From Cytophagaceae bacterium (GTDB lineage: Bacteria > Bacteroidota > Bacteroidia > Cytophagales > Cytophagaceae), in contig JALONM010000003.1 in the NCBI GenBank assembly GCA_025454925.1, forward strand, positions 62,001 through 126,000: a DNA stretch of 64,000 bases, read 5' to 3'. Below the pieces are notes generated by a model, which was not told where the DNA came from, did not search any database, and saw only the letters and a list, made by a program, of their open reading frames with translations. Positions 52,885 to 62,170 of this stretch are shown one piece after another; position 1 is the stretch's first letter, and each line of letters begins with the position of its first letter. Made by a program: the position numbers and the translations under genes.

Positions 52885-54132
52885 ATGAAGGTTGCAGTCT
52901 ATACCCTTGGCATTTATATTTATTCAGGTCTGATGCGCTTGGCAGCATCCTTTCATCGCAAGGCTGCGTGGATGGTATCAGGAAGAAAAAATACCTTGGG
53001 TCAATTGCTTGCTTTCAGAAACACCAATCCATCCCCGGTGCTATGGTTCCACTGCGCTTCCCTCGGCGAATTTGAGCAAGGCAGGCCTGTGATGGAAGCC
53101 CTGCGAAAAGCCTATCCCAAGCATGCCTTAGTTGTCAGCTTTTTTTCACCCAGTGGATTTGAAATTCGAAAAAATTATCCGGGTGCAGATTTTATCTGTT
53201 ACCTTCCTTTTGATATTCCTGCCCAAGCCAATGCGTTTGTAAATATACTTCGACCAAGTCTGGCCATTTTTGTGAAATATGAATTTTGGTACCATCACCT
53301 TCACGCGTTGAAACGTGCCCAAGTGCCATTGTTATTAATCTCTGCCAACTTCCGAAAGGAGCAGATTTTTTTCCGTTGGTATGGCACTTTCTTTCGTTCT
53401 TTATTGACCCATTTCAACTTTATATTTGTTCAGAATAAAGCTTCAGCGGAGTGTCTTCAAATTGCTGGCATAGGACATCATTCCATCAGTGGCGATACCC
53501 GATTTGACAGAGTGCTGGCGCAACGAAATATGCCGGCAGAATTAAACTTGCTACTTTCCTTTTGTCAGAACAAACGCATCATCATTTTGGGAAGCGCATG
53601 GGAAGAAGACTTCCAATTGTTCGAACCCCTACTGAACGATCATGATGATTCCATCAAGTACATTATTGCCCCTCATGAAATTCATGAAACCCAACTTTCA
53701 TCCTGGCAAAAACGAATTCCGTATCCAACGCTCCGATATTCACAAGCCAATGAAAACAACGTGCGCCATGTGCGTTGCTTATTCATTGATAGTATTGGCC
53801 TGCTGTCCTCGTTGTATCGTGTTGCTCATTTTGCGCACATTGGGGGTGCCTTCGGGAAAGGGCTCCATAATACCCTGGAAGCAGCCACCTTTGGAATGCC
53901 CATTAGCTTTGGACCCCGCATACAAAAATTTCCGGAAGCTTACCTGCTAATAGAAGAAGGCATTGGGAGATGCATTCAACAGGAACAGGAACTTCGTGCG
54001 TACCTGGCCGAAGCGCTCGAGCCTGGGTACAATCAGAGAATTAAACATCACAGTCAGAAATGGGTGGAACAACAAGCCGGAGCCACCCAATCCATCGTGC
54101 AGTATATTCAACAAAACATTCTTACATCTTGA
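52885..54132 (+). CDS. waaA: 3-deoxy-D-manno-octulosonic acid (Kdo) transferase
   Basis: An inner-membrane-associated glycosyltransferase (415 residues) that adds Kdo from CMP-Kdo to lipid A precursor, so the cell makes lipopolysaccharide. It has a short N-terminal hydrophobic anchor (VAVYTLGIYIYSGLM). The family core includes LWFHCASLGEFEQGRPVMEAL with the catalytic glutamate, FVKYEFWYHHLHALK, DTRFDRV and the C-terminal HIGGAFGKGLHNTLEAATFGMPISFGP that binds the nucleotide. ATG 52885 is the first clear start; the frame from TTG 52867 adds six residues. Its stop overlaps the rsgA TTG start. Confidence 0.93.
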   Translation: MKVAVYTLGIYIYSGLMRLAASFHRKAAWMVSGRKNTLGQLLAFRNTNPSPVLWFHCASLGEFEQGRPVMEALRKAYPKHALVVSFFSPSGFEIRKNYPGADFICYLPFDIPAQANAFVNILRPSLAIFVKYEFWYHHLHALKRAQVPLLLISANFRKEQIFFRWYGTFFRSLLTHFNFIFVQNKASAECLQIAGIGHHSISGDTRFDRVLAQRNMPAELNLLLSFCQNKRIIILGSAWEEDFQLFEPLLNDHDDSIKYIIAPHEIHETQLSSWQKRIPYPTLRYSQANENNVRHVRCLFIDSIGLLSSLYRVAHFAHIGGAFGKGLHNTLEAATFGMPISFGPRIQKFPEAYLLIEEGIGRCIQQEQELRAYLAEALEPGYNQRIKHHSQKWVEQQAGATQSIVQYIQQNILTS

Positions 54133-55049
54133 AAGGAATCATTACCAAATCTACCGGATCCTGGTACGACATTGCAGGCGAAGATCAAAAAAAATACCTG
54201 GGAAGGCTCCGTGGTAAATTTAAAATCAAAGATCTTAAGGTAACGAATCCTATTGCCGTCGGGGATAAAGTGGCTTTTGAACCGGAGCCTAACCTTGAAA
54301 CCGTAAGCATCACTGAAATATTTCCCAGAGAAAATTATATCATCCGGAAGTCGTCGCATAAAACCAATCAAGGACATTTAATCGCCAGCAACATCGACCA
54401 ATCTTTGCTGGTGGTTACCCTCTCATCTCCCAAAACCTCCAATGGATTTATTGACCGCTTTTTAATTTCCTGCGAAGCGTTTCGCATTCCAGCGATTCTT
54501 GCATTCAACAAATGCGATGTATATGATGAAGAAGAACAAGAGCTGACAGAAGCGTGGATGGATTTATACCGTCAACTTGGTTATACTTGCCTGAGTGTTT
54601 CGGCGGTGCGAGGCGACCGCATGGAACAGTTGCGCGCTTTATTGGAAAATAAAACCACCTTGATCTCCGGTCATTCCGGAGTAGGTAAATCAAGTTTACT
54701 CAATGCCTTGCTACCTTCCATTCAACAAAAGACATCCGAAATTTCTGCCTTTTCAGACAAAGGAGTACATACTACTACCTTTGCCGAAATGTTTGACCTC
54801 AATGATTCTACTCATGTGATTGACACCCCAGGAATTAAAGAACTCGGTATTTTTGATATTGGAGAAGCTGAAATCAGTCATTACTTTCCTGAAATGCGAG
54901 CCTTGCTGGGGCAATGTAAATTTCACAATTGTACACACGTGCACGAGCCCAAATGCGCGGTACTGGAAGCGGTAAAAGATGGACGTATTTCCGAAATACG
55001 GTACGAAAGCTATCTAAGTATTTTAGCCAACGAAGACAATCGCCATTAA
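54129..55049 (+). CDS. rsgA: Ribosome small-subunit GTPase RsgA, TTG start
   Basis: A circularly permuted GTPase that checks late 30S assembly. From the TTG at 54129 it has 306 residues: MKGIITKSTGSWYDI (OB domain start), the G4 motif FNKCDV, then G1 GHSGVGKSSL, G3 DTPGIKELG, and the zinc-binding C-terminal helix-loop CKFHNCTHVHEPKCAV with its Cys and His ligands. No ATG lies near the conserved first strand, and the TTG overlaps the waaA stop as TTGA, so a TTG start with coupled translation is the best reading. The frame extends upstream to 54060, inside waaA, with no RsgA similarity. Confidence 0.92.
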   Translation: MKGIITKSTGSWYDIAGEDQKKYLGRLRGKFKIKDLKVTNPIAVGDKVAFEPEPNLETVSITEIFPRENYIIRKSSHKTNQGHLIASNIDQSLLVVTLSSPKTSNGFIDRFLISCEAFRIPAILAFNKCDVYDEEEQELTEAWMDLYRQLGYTCLSVSAVRGDRMEQLRALLENKTTLISGHSGVGKSSLLNALLPSIQQKTSEISAFSDKGVHTTTFAEMFDLNDSTHVIDTPGIKELGIFDIGEAEISHYFPEMRALLGQCKFHNCTHVHEPKCAVLEAVKDGRISEIRYESYLSILANEDNRH

Positions 55050-55076
55050 CACCGCTTACATTCATTTCAACCATGT

Positions 55077-55104
55077 ATTCCTAAGCCGCATGCAGCTTAG
55101 GAAT
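55077..55104 (+). repeat. 10-bp hairpin after rsgA
   Basis: ATTCCTAAGC / GCTTAGGAAT around an eight-base loop with a GCATGC core. Its right arm shares four bases (55101-55104) with the next hairpin, so the two cannot form fully together. Confidence 0.6.
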
Positions 55105-55123
55105 GCTGGCAAGTACAGCATTC
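55101..55123 (+). repeat. 8-bp hairpin overlapping the previous one
   Basis: GAATGCTG / CAGCATTC around loop GCAAGTA. There is no U-tract. It competes with the hairpin at 55077-55104 for bases 55101-55104. Confidence 0.55.
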
Positions 55124-55361
55124 AAAGCTTTCCCTAATTCCTTGTTCTATCTATTGAATTTCACAAGCCCAATTTTCTCCATTGAAATTCTTCCACGCTG
55201 AAACGAACAACAACCTAAAAAAGCTCTGAAGGCATTAGATCACGATGCTATTTCATTGTACATACCTCATTTCAATTCCAGGTTATCCGCTACAAACCTT
55301 CCGTCCTGATTCATTTTGTTAGTTCTGAACATTACTGAATAAAACCGGATAATGTTTTTAT

Positions 55362-55400
55362 AAAAAAAGAGGGATAAAGTATTTCTACTTACATCCCTCT
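55362..55400 (-). terminator. Minus-strand intrinsic terminator downstream of RND operon
   Basis: AGAGGGAT / ATCCCTCT with an inner AAGTA-tttc-TACTT stem. On the minus strand it is followed by a seven-U tract (A-run at 55362-55368). It lies about 180 bases past the RND permease stop. Confidence 0.75.
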
Positions 55401-55511
55401 ATTCAATCACGTACTCAAACTATTTAAAATTGCAACCTCACGTTCGGTGTTGTTCAACCCTCATTTTCCCAAACAGAATATTGGAGAGCCCAAGATTTTG
55501 TTAGTCGGGAT

Positions 55512-55544
55512 AACCGGCCATGGATCTTCGATCCATGGCCGGTT
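55512..55544. repeat. 15-bp perfect GC-rich hairpin after RND permease gene
   Basis: AACCGGCCATGGATC / GATCCATGGCCGGTT with loop TTC. There is no U-tract on either strand. It may protect the 3' end of the operon mRNA ahead of the terminator at 55362. Confidence 0.7.
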
Positions 55545-55579
55545 CAAGATTCGTTGGCTTAAAAGATTAATACGTTCGA

Positions 55580-58500
55580 CTACTCTACCTTCACTGATTT
55601 CTTTGTTAATCGTAATTTTAAATTACCCGACATCAAATACAGTACAGGTATTAAAATCAAGGTAAGGAAGGTAGCAAAACCAAGTCCGAATATCATTGTC
55701 CACGACAAAGGCCCCCAGAAGGCTACGTTATCACCTCCAAAGAATATATGAGGGTTTAATTCCGTAAACAGGGTTACGAAATCAATATTCAAGCCTACGG
55801 CCAATGGTACCAATCCGAGAATAGTGGCAGTAGCGGTAAGAATTACAGGGGTCATACGCGTTCTGCCAGCTTCCACAATGGCATCGTAATACGTGGCACC
55901 TTCGTGTAGCTTTATGTCAGCAAATTCCACCAGCAATATCCCGTTCCGGACGGCAATACCCGCAAGCGCAACGATACCAATTCCTGTCATGATGATGGAC
56001 ATATCCATTTTGAAGATGGCAAAGCCCAACAATACCCCGATCACACTAAATACAATCTGAAGAAGAATGATAAGGGTTCTGGATATGGAATTGAACTGAA
56101 GGATCAAGATAGCGATGATCAATCCGATCGAAGTTAGCATGGCTCCCCCCAGGAATGCGCCGGTCTCCGCTTGCTCTTCCTGTTCTCCGGTAAACTTGAT
56201 CGTAATGCCGGTAGGTGTATTGAAACCAGTCATCGCTGATTTTAAATCGCCTACTACATTGTTCGCATTAAAACCACCCAATACATTCGAAGAAATCGTA
56301 ATCATACGCTTCTGATTTTTGCGGTTAATCCCCCCGTAGGTTTGAGTTATTTCAAAGTTAGCCAACGATGAAACCGGCACCTGACGCAGCATTCCCTGCA
56401 TATTCATATCACGGTACGTTATCTTGAGGTTGTTCAATGCCTCAATGTCGTTGCGTTGCTCAAACTGATAACGTAGTTGAATGGGATATTCGTCATTGTT
56501 TTCACGATATTTCGAAATCTCTTTTCCAAAAACTGCATTACGAATTTCCATGGCAATCTGAGCGGTAGAAATTCCCTCTGAATTGGCCTTGTCGCGATTG
56601 ATGGTAAAGGTAACCTCCGGCTTATTTTTTACAAGGTCTGATTTCAATTCTTCTACCCCTTCTACCCCTGAATTATTCAGGAATTGGATCAGGTTTTCCG
56701 AAGTAGTAATCATCTCTTCAAAATTATCACCGGTGATTTCAATATTAACGGGTTTACCCGTTGGAGGACCACCTTGTTCTTGTTCTACAGTGATTTGAGC
56801 GCCAGGTATGCCTTTCACCGCTTCACGAATTTTATTTAGGTATTCTTTAGTTGATTCTCCATTCCGTTTGGCGAATTCCACAAAGGCTACTGTGACGCGT
56901 CCTTTATGTGGAGAAGAAGTAAAATCAAATTGATTGGGATCTCCAGCACCCGCTCCAACATTGGCAATTACGGAAGATACGATTGGATTGTCTTTCCCAT
57001 CTCCCTCTCCTACTACCTTCATAATTCTATTTTCAACTATGGTGGTGATAGAATCGGTATATTCCTGGTCTGTACCAATTGGCAACTGAATAAACGTATA
57101 AATAAAATTAGGGTCGCTGGATGGGAAAAACACCACATTAGGAGTGCGTATACCAAAGAGCACGATGGAAAATACGAACAATACAAATGTACCACCCACC
57201 ACAAGAAACTTATGCGCTAATGCACCTTTCAAAATACCTACGTACCAGGAAACAACACCAGGCCATAATTTTTCCTGAAATTTCTGAATAACACCATCCA
57301 GGAAAAAGCGATGAGCCAACACCAACAGGTATAAGGTAAGGAAGAAATTACCCCAGCCAAAGCCCATTAAATATCCCAACACAACGATGACAACAGCAAT
57401 GATGGAAAAGCGAATAAAGCCTTTGGTCATTTTCGGTCCATGGGCTCCTTCGTGTTCGCTCATAAAATCAACGGCAAATACCGGGTTGATGATGTAAGCC
57501 ACGAGCAAAGAAGCCAGCAAGGTCACAATCAAAGTAACGGGAAGGAAGAACATGAATTCACCGATCACTCCGTCCCAGAACGCTAATGGAATAAAGGGTG
57601 CCAGGGTAGTCATGGTTCCGGAGAACACGGGTAAAAACACCTCACCGCAAGCTTGTTTAGCGGCTTCTTTGATAGGTAATTTACCGTTGCCGAAAATACG
57701 GTGGGTATTTTCAATTACCACAATAGCGTCATCCACCACAATTCCCAGTGCCAATAAAAAGGCGAAGAGCACAATCATGTTGAGGGAGAAATCGATGCCG
57801 TCCATAACGAAGAAGGCAATGCACATGGATAAGGGCACTGATAATCCTACGAACATGGCATTGGTAGCTCCCATGAAAAACATCAGGATTACTGTTACCA
57901 GAATAAATCCAATGATGATGGTATTGATCAAGTCGTGCAAGGTAACACGAGTGTTGTTGGATTGATCCCCTGTGATGGTTACTTTTAAATCTTTCGGAAA
58001 TTTATCCTTACGGTATTCTTCTATCAACGCGTTAATCTTATCCGAAGCGGCGATCAGGTTTTCTCCACCACGTTTTACTACGTTCAGCGTGATTACATTG
58101 TCACCGTTCAAGCGTGCAAATGATTCCTTCTCTTTAATGGTATCAACGATGCTTGCAATGTCACGCAGGTATACTTGCCCTCCACTGTTGGTTCGAATAA
58201 TAAGGTCACCGATCTGGGTCACTCGTTTAAACTCACCATTTACCTGTATAGAACGTTTCAGTTCATTCATGCGGATTTCTCCACCGGAAATGGTCATGTT
58301 TTCGTAGGCTACTGCGCGTTCGATATCGCCCATGGTAACATTAGCCTCTTCCATGCGCAATTTGTCCACGTTGATTTGGATTTCACGTTTCTCATCGCCT
58401 GCCATGTCCACACGACGAATTTCTTTCATGGCTTCAATTTTATCCTGAAGTTCGTCGGCATATTGCTTGATAAGTTTCAGATCGTAAGGCCCGGAAAGGT

Positions 58501-58936
58501 TGATGTTCATGATAGGGAATTGCGATGCATCCAGTTCGATTACCTGAGGATCTTCGAGAAGGTCTTTCGGTAAATCTTTTTTGGCATTGTCCACCGCATC
58601 CTTTACCCGCTGACGGGCATCCTTCATTTTTACATCGGTGTTAAACTCTACGATAACACTGGAATATCCTTGTACGGAGTTACTGGTTACTTTCTTTACT
58701 CCTTCAATGGATTTCATTTGCTTCTCCAGGTGCTTACTTACCAGGTTCTCCACATCGGTAGGTGAAGTTCCCGGATAAATAGTACTCACGATTAGCTGAG
58801 GAAAAGCAACTTCCGGAAACTGTTCTTTCGGTAGTTTTTTGTAGATCACTAGACCTACCAACATAAGTACGGCGGTAAATACGTAGATGGTGGTGCGGTT
58901 GTCTATGGACCAACTGGAAATTTTAAATTCTTTCAT
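55580..58936 (-). CDS. RND efflux permease (HAE1/AcrB family)
   Basis: The inner-membrane pump of a tripartite efflux system: 1118 residues, 12 membrane helices, two large periplasmic loops. It begins FKISSWSIDNRTTIYVFTAV; the fourth helix has ALGIVVDDAIVVIENTHRIF with the paired aspartates of the proton relay, and the second half has IGIVALAGIAVRNGILLVEFADI. It is slightly longer than AcrB. It is the last gene of the tetR-tolC-acrA-acrB operon, 31 bases after the adaptor gene. Substrate unknown; hydrophobic compounds or antibiotics are usual. A stretch in helices 10-12 differs from AcrB by a periplasmic insertion (VGLNIDFVTLFTELNPHIFF). Confidence 0.93.
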   Translation of the reverse strand: MKEFKISSWSIDNRTTIYVFTAVLMLVGLVIYKKLPKEQFPEVAFPQLIVSTIYPGTSPTDVENLVSKHLEKQMKSIEGVKKVTSNSVQGYSSVIVEFNTDVKMKDARQRVKDAVDNAKKDLPKDLLEDPQVIELDASQFPIMNINLSGPYDLKLIKQYADELQDKIEAMKEIRRVDMAGDEKREIQINVDKLRMEEANVTMGDIERAVAYENMTISGGEIRMNELKRSIQVNGEFKRVTQIGDLIIRTNSGGQVYLRDIASIVDTIKEKESFARLNGDNVITLNVVKRGGENLIAASDKINALIEEYRKDKFPKDLKVTITGDQSNNTRVTLHDLINTIIIGFILVTVILMFFMGATNAMFVGLSVPLSMCIAFFVMDGIDFSLNMIVLFAFLLALGIVVDDAIVVIENTHRIFGNGKLPIKEAAKQACGEVFLPVFSGTMTTLAPFIPLAFWDGVIGEFMFFLPVTLIVTLLASLLVAYIINPVFAVDFMSEHEGAHGPKMTKGFIRFSIIAVVIVVLGYLMGFGWGNFFLTLYLLVLAHRFFLDGVIQKFQEKLWPGVVSWYVGILKGALAHKFLVVGGTFVLFVFSIVLFGIRTPNVVFFPSSDPNFIYTFIQLPIGTDQEYTDSITTIVENRIMKVVGEGDGKDNPIVSSVIANVGAGAGDPNQFDFTSSPHKGRVTVAFVEFAKRNGESTKEYLNKIREAVKGIPGAQITVEQEQGGPPTGKPVNIEITGDNFEEMITTSENLIQFLNNSGVEGVEELKSDLVKNKPEVTFTINRDKANSEGISTAQIAMEIRNAVFGKEISKYRENNDEYPIQLRYQFEQRNDIEALNNLKITYRDMNMQGMLRQVPVSSLANFEITQTYGGINRKNQKRMITISSNVLGGFNANNVVGDLKSAMTGFNTPTGITIKFTGEQEEQAETGAFLGGAMLTSIGLIIAILILQFNSISRTLIILLQIVFSVIGVLLGFAIFKMDMSIIMTGIGIVALAGIAVRNGILLVEFADIKLHEGATYYDAIVEAGRTRMTPVILTATATILGLVPLAVGLNIDFVTLFTELNPHIFFGGDNVAFWGPLSWTMIFGLGFATFLTLILIPVLYLMSGNLKLRLTKKSVKVE

Positions 58937-58967
58937 ATCCGTTTTTGTTTAGAATTATTGACCAGAA

Positions 58968-60095
58968 TTAAAATTTAATATTCTGGCCATCCACTACATC
59001 CTGATATCCTACCGTGATGATTTTATCGCCTTCTTTCAGACCTTCCAGTATTTCTACATCTGTTTTATAGATGCTCCCTAATTTTACAGCTTTACGACGG
59101 GCCACGCCATTTTCAGCCACAAACAAATAAGTTCCGGCTTTATCGCGTTGCACCACGTTGAGAGGTGCAACAAAAGCTCTGGCCACTGAATAATCCTGAA
59201 TTTTTAAATAAGTAATCATGTTCGCCTTCAGGTTATTGGTGTTGCCTGGCAATTTGGCTTCTACCACAAACGAACGGCTGGCCGGGTTAATGATATCTCC
59301 GATGCTGGTTATATAACTTTCTCTCGTTTGGTTCAGGTCAGGAAATTCCAACACCACTTTGTTGCCTTTCTTTACTTTTGAGATATGACCTTCTGCTACA
59401 TCTCCTCTAACTTTCAGGTTAGACGTATTGATGATTCGGCAAATAGGAGCGCCTGGTCCGGCCAATTCGCCAACCTTAGGATAAATATCATCGATGGTGC
59501 CATCAACAGTAGCTACTACGCGAGTCATTTCCTGTTGTTCCTGCAATTGAGCCAATTGTTTCTCTAAGCTTTCTTTATTTGTTTTTGCTTGGAGGAACTG
59601 AATTTCTGAACCAATCTTTTGATCCCAAAGGGCTTTTTGCTTGTTGTAAGCAATGGTTGCTAAATCCAGATTCGTTTGTAATTGTGCGATACCTTTAACA
59701 ATCAAATCATCTTCGATAACTGCCAATACCTGTCCTGCCCGAACCTGATCGCCACGATTGACATTTATGCGCAGAATCGTACCGCTAGCTTTTGAAGAAA
59801 TTAAGACATTTTTATCGGCTTCAATTTTACCCTGGATTTCGAGGTAATGCGCGAAGGGACGAATGGCTACATCCTGCACAGACACCAACTTCTTCTTGGC
59901 ATCCTGGGCACCAGAGTCGCCTTCCAGCTTTCTTACCTGTGCTTCCAGACTGTCAATCTCAGATTTTAAAGCGATGTAAGAATCTTTTTTTACTTTTAAT
60001 TCTCCTTTGAGTTTTTCAAGGTCAGTACCAGAACTGCAAGCCGCCAGGAAAACCACAGAAGCCGCTGCAACAGATATATAGTGAAAAGTTTTCAT
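58968..60095 (-). CDS. RND efflux periplasmic adaptor (AcrA/HlyD type), lipoprotein
   Basis: The 375-residue membrane fusion protein that joins the RND pump to the TolC channel. The start at ATG 60095 gives a normal lipoprotein signal, MKTFHYISVAAASVVFLAAC, lipidated on C20. A start at 60131 overlapping the tolC stop by eight bases is open but puts 12 polar residues before the signal. After a coiled coil (LEKLKGELKVKKDSYIALKSE) follow the biotinyl-like ISSKASGTILRINVNRGDQVRAGQVLAVIED, the helical hairpin (about 160-215), the beta-barrel and the membrane-proximal domain. Operon position supports the role. Confidence 0.92.
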   Translation of the reverse strand: MKTFHYISVAAASVVFLAACSSGTDLEKLKGELKVKKDSYIALKSEIDSLEAQVRKLEGDSGAQDAKKKLVSVQDVAIRPFAHYLEIQGKIEADKNVLISSKASGTILRINVNRGDQVRAGQVLAVIEDDLIVKGIAQLQTNLDLATIAYNKQKALWDQKIGSEIQFLQAKTNKESLEKQLAQLQEQQEMTRVVATVDGTIDDIYPKVGELAGPGAPICRIINTSNLKVRGDVAEGHISKVKKGNKVVLEFPDLNQTRESYITSIGDIINPASRSFVVEAKLPGNTNNLKANMITYLKIQDYSVARAFVAPLNVVQRDKAGTYLFVAENGVARRKAVKLGSIYKTDVEILEGLKEGDKIITVGYQDVVDGQNIKF

Positions 60096-60123
60096 ACGTG
60101 TATAGATTGTGAGTTCGTTTTGA

Positions 60124-61500
60124 TTATTCATTGTATAAAGTTCCTAGCGCTTTCTGATATTCAACATTAGCGATGGCTACATTGTATAAGGCAGTGAAGT
60201 AATTAGTCTCTGCTTCCTTCAGTGAAGTTTCGGCGTTGATAAGTTCGAGGTTGGTTCCAACACCTTGTTCCATTTTGATTTTGGAAACCCGTACTATTTC
60301 TCTGGCCAATTCCACATTCTTCTTTTCCGATTCTACTAAGTTCAAACTGTTTTTTAATTGAATTTCGGCATTGATGCTTTGAAACTTAGCAGCCTGCGTA
60401 AAGGCATCCAGATCGTTTTCTGTTTTCTTCATTTCAATTTTCAACTGCTGAACTTTGTAGTATTTACCCATGCTGGAGAAAATAGGCACGGAAAGACTCA
60501 ATCCATAATTACCGTAAGGGAACCATTCGTTGGAAATTGTTTTGGCTACATCCAAATCTCCGCGTGTAACTCCCAAATTCCCGAATAAGGCCAGAGAGGG
60601 AAGATATCCGGCACGTTGGTTTTTCAGACTTAATTTTTCCAATTGCTGCTTGGTCTTCAGCAAGCTGTATTCCATACGTTGGGTAGGATCTACTTTTTTA
60701 TTAGCGCTCGACTTTAATGCTTCGTTGCGAATATCCTCTATGCTTCCGCTTGGTTGCAGTGGTTTATTCACATCGTATCCCATCTGAAATTTCAACGCAT
60801 AAATTCCCAGTTGAAGAAATGCTCTGGTATTTTCCTGGGAGCGAATCAGGTTGTTATATGCTACCTCGATGCGATCCAGGTCAACTTTTTCAATCAAGCC
60901 CTGCTGATGCATAGCCGTCATTTGCCTGCGCGTACTGTCGATTCTGCGAACATTGGCATCCAGCAATTTGGATTGCTCTTGAGTAATAATAACCATGTAG
61001 TAAGCTTTGGTAATATTTTCTGCTACCTGAATCTTACTCAATTTTGTATTCTTCTTCGATAGCTCCGCATAAGCGCGTGAAGCTTGTAATCCCACAATAT
61101 AGGAACCGTTGAATAAAATTTGAGAACCAGAAAGATAGGCATCTCCCAGGGCTTTGGTCTGAAAAAAGTTGTCTTGAATAACCACCTCATCCATGTTGAT
61201 GGGTGCACCTGGAGGCGCAAACAATGCAGCGGCAGCTGGTGGCATAAACATAGGCTTCAGCTTTGGATTTGTCATCAACATAGCCGATCCGCTGATCTGC
61301 GGAAGACCAATGGTGGTTGTTTCCTTAATTTTAGCCTCTGCAATGTATTCATCCAGGGTGGCATTTTTTACAGAAGCACTATTCTGTATGGCGAAGTCTA
61401 TACATTGCTGTAAAGACATGATACTATCGCTCTGAGCCCTCAGGGCACTTAGCGGCAGCAACAGGCCGAGTACGATAACGGTTAGGGTTCTCATGTTCAT
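60124..61500 (-). CDS. TolC-family outer membrane efflux protein
   Basis: A 458-residue outer membrane channel component. Signal peptide (cleavage near LRAQ, about residue 23), then two repeats of the OEP domain made of long helices: LQQCIDFAIQNSASVKNA and AENITKAYYMVIITQEQSKLLDANVRR in the first, LKTKQQLEKLSLKNQRAGYLPSLALFG and LNLVESEKKNVELAREIVRVSKIKMEQGVGT in the second. It starts nine bases after tetR and is followed by the adaptor gene, so one transcript makes the whole pump. Confidence 0.92.
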   Translation of the reverse strand: MNMRTLTVIVLGLLLPLSALRAQSDSIMSLQQCIDFAIQNSASVKNATLDEYIAEAKIKETTTIGLPQISGSAMLMTNPKLKPMFMPPAAAALFAPPGAPINMDEVVIQDNFFQTKALGDAYLSGSQILFNGSYIVGLQASRAYAELSKKNTKLSKIQVAENITKAYYMVIITQEQSKLLDANVRRIDSTRRQMTAMHQQGLIEKVDLDRIEVAYNNLIRSQENTRAFLQLGIYALKFQMGYDVNKPLQPSGSIEDIRNEALKSSANKKVDPTQRMEYSLLKTKQQLEKLSLKNQRAGYLPSLALFGNLGVTRGDLDVAKTISNEWFPYGNYGLSLSVPIFSSMGKYYKVQQLKIEMKKTENDLDAFTQAAKFQSINAEIQLKNSLNLVESEKKNVELAREIVRVSKIKMEQGVGTNLELINAETSLKEAETNYFTALYNVAIANVEYQKALGTLYNE

Positions 61501-61509
61501 GGTTTGGTA

Positions 61510-62136
61510 TTAATCTTCTTCTTCAATTATTTCTTTGTACTTGTTAATTAATTTGTGGCCTTTTAAGGTTGAAATTCCAAACAAAAAATGCTCGAAAAAT
61601 TCCACCTGTACTTTACTCATATTGAACTTACTAGGATTAAAGATGTCCTGATTGAATCCCATCTCTACTTGCTCAATGCGCATTCGGGTAAGGATCTCTA
61701 CATCGATGTCTTTCCTGAAATACCCTCCCTTTATTCCCTCCAGCAAGGTTTCCCGTATTTCATTTACCAGGAAATTCCATTTGTATTCTTCAAAACACTT
61801 CCAGGCTTTGGGATGATATTTCTTCAAATCATAAATCAACGTAGGATTGATGTTGGATATTTGCTGCTTCATAAAATGAGAGCTTTTGATGAGCTCATCA
61901 ATTACATTTTTCGATTCCCGCTTTAATTCCAACATCTGATTCATTTCTGCTTGCAGAAATGCCTTCATAAACTCCTGCACCAATTCCTCCTTATCAGAAA
62001 AATATTGATATATGGTCTTTTTAGAAATGGCTAACTGACGGCTGATGTCGTCCATGGAAATACTTTTTATCCCGAACCTCAAAAACAGTTCTCCAGACTT
62101 CATCAGGATTTCTTTGTATACTTCTTCTTTAGACAT
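61510..62136 (-). CDS. TetR/AcrR-family repressor of the efflux operon
   Basis: A 208-residue regulator. The N-terminal helix-turn-helix spans about residues 12-58: LFLRFGIKSISMDDISRQL followed by AISKKTIYQYFSDKEELVQEFM, the classic TetR pattern. The C-terminal helical domain would bind the inducer. The ATG at 62136 begins MSKEEVYKEI. The longer frame from 62169 would run through the promoter and is rejected. It is the first gene of the operon and very likely autoregulates it through the inverted repeat at 62150-62175. The -7 box ends three bases before the ATG. Confidence 0.92.
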   Translation of the reverse strand: MSKEEVYKEILMKSGELFLRFGIKSISMDDISRQLAISKKTIYQYFSDKEELVQEFMKAFLQAEMNQMLELKRESKNVIDELIKSSHFMKQQISNINPTLIYDLKKYHPKAWKCFEEYKWNFLVNEIRETLLEGIKGGYFRKDIDVEILTRMRIEQVEMGFNQDIFNPSKFNMSKVQVEFFEHFLFGISTLKGHKLINKYKEIIEEED

Positions 62137-62139
62137 GCA

Positions 62140-62170
62140 CAAAACTAAAGAAACTTTTAACACATCCAAA
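62140..62170 (-). promoter_or_regulatory. Promoter of tetR-RND operon (TTTG-19-TAGTTTTG)
   Basis: On the minus strand TTTG (62167-62170), 19 bases, TAGTTTTG (62140-62147). This is a full match to the Bacteroidota consensus. The ATG follows only three bases later. Confidence 0.8.

Larger units (their letters stand above)
55050..55579. other. 530-base region between convergent rsgA and RND genes
   Basis: No gene is seen. It contains several inverted repeats, listed separately (55077, 55101, 55362, 55512). It is the 3' region of both neighbours. Confidence 0.5.

Noticed and set aside
54060-54128. RsgA start at 54060.
   Set aside because: This part overlaps waaA and has no RsgA similarity.
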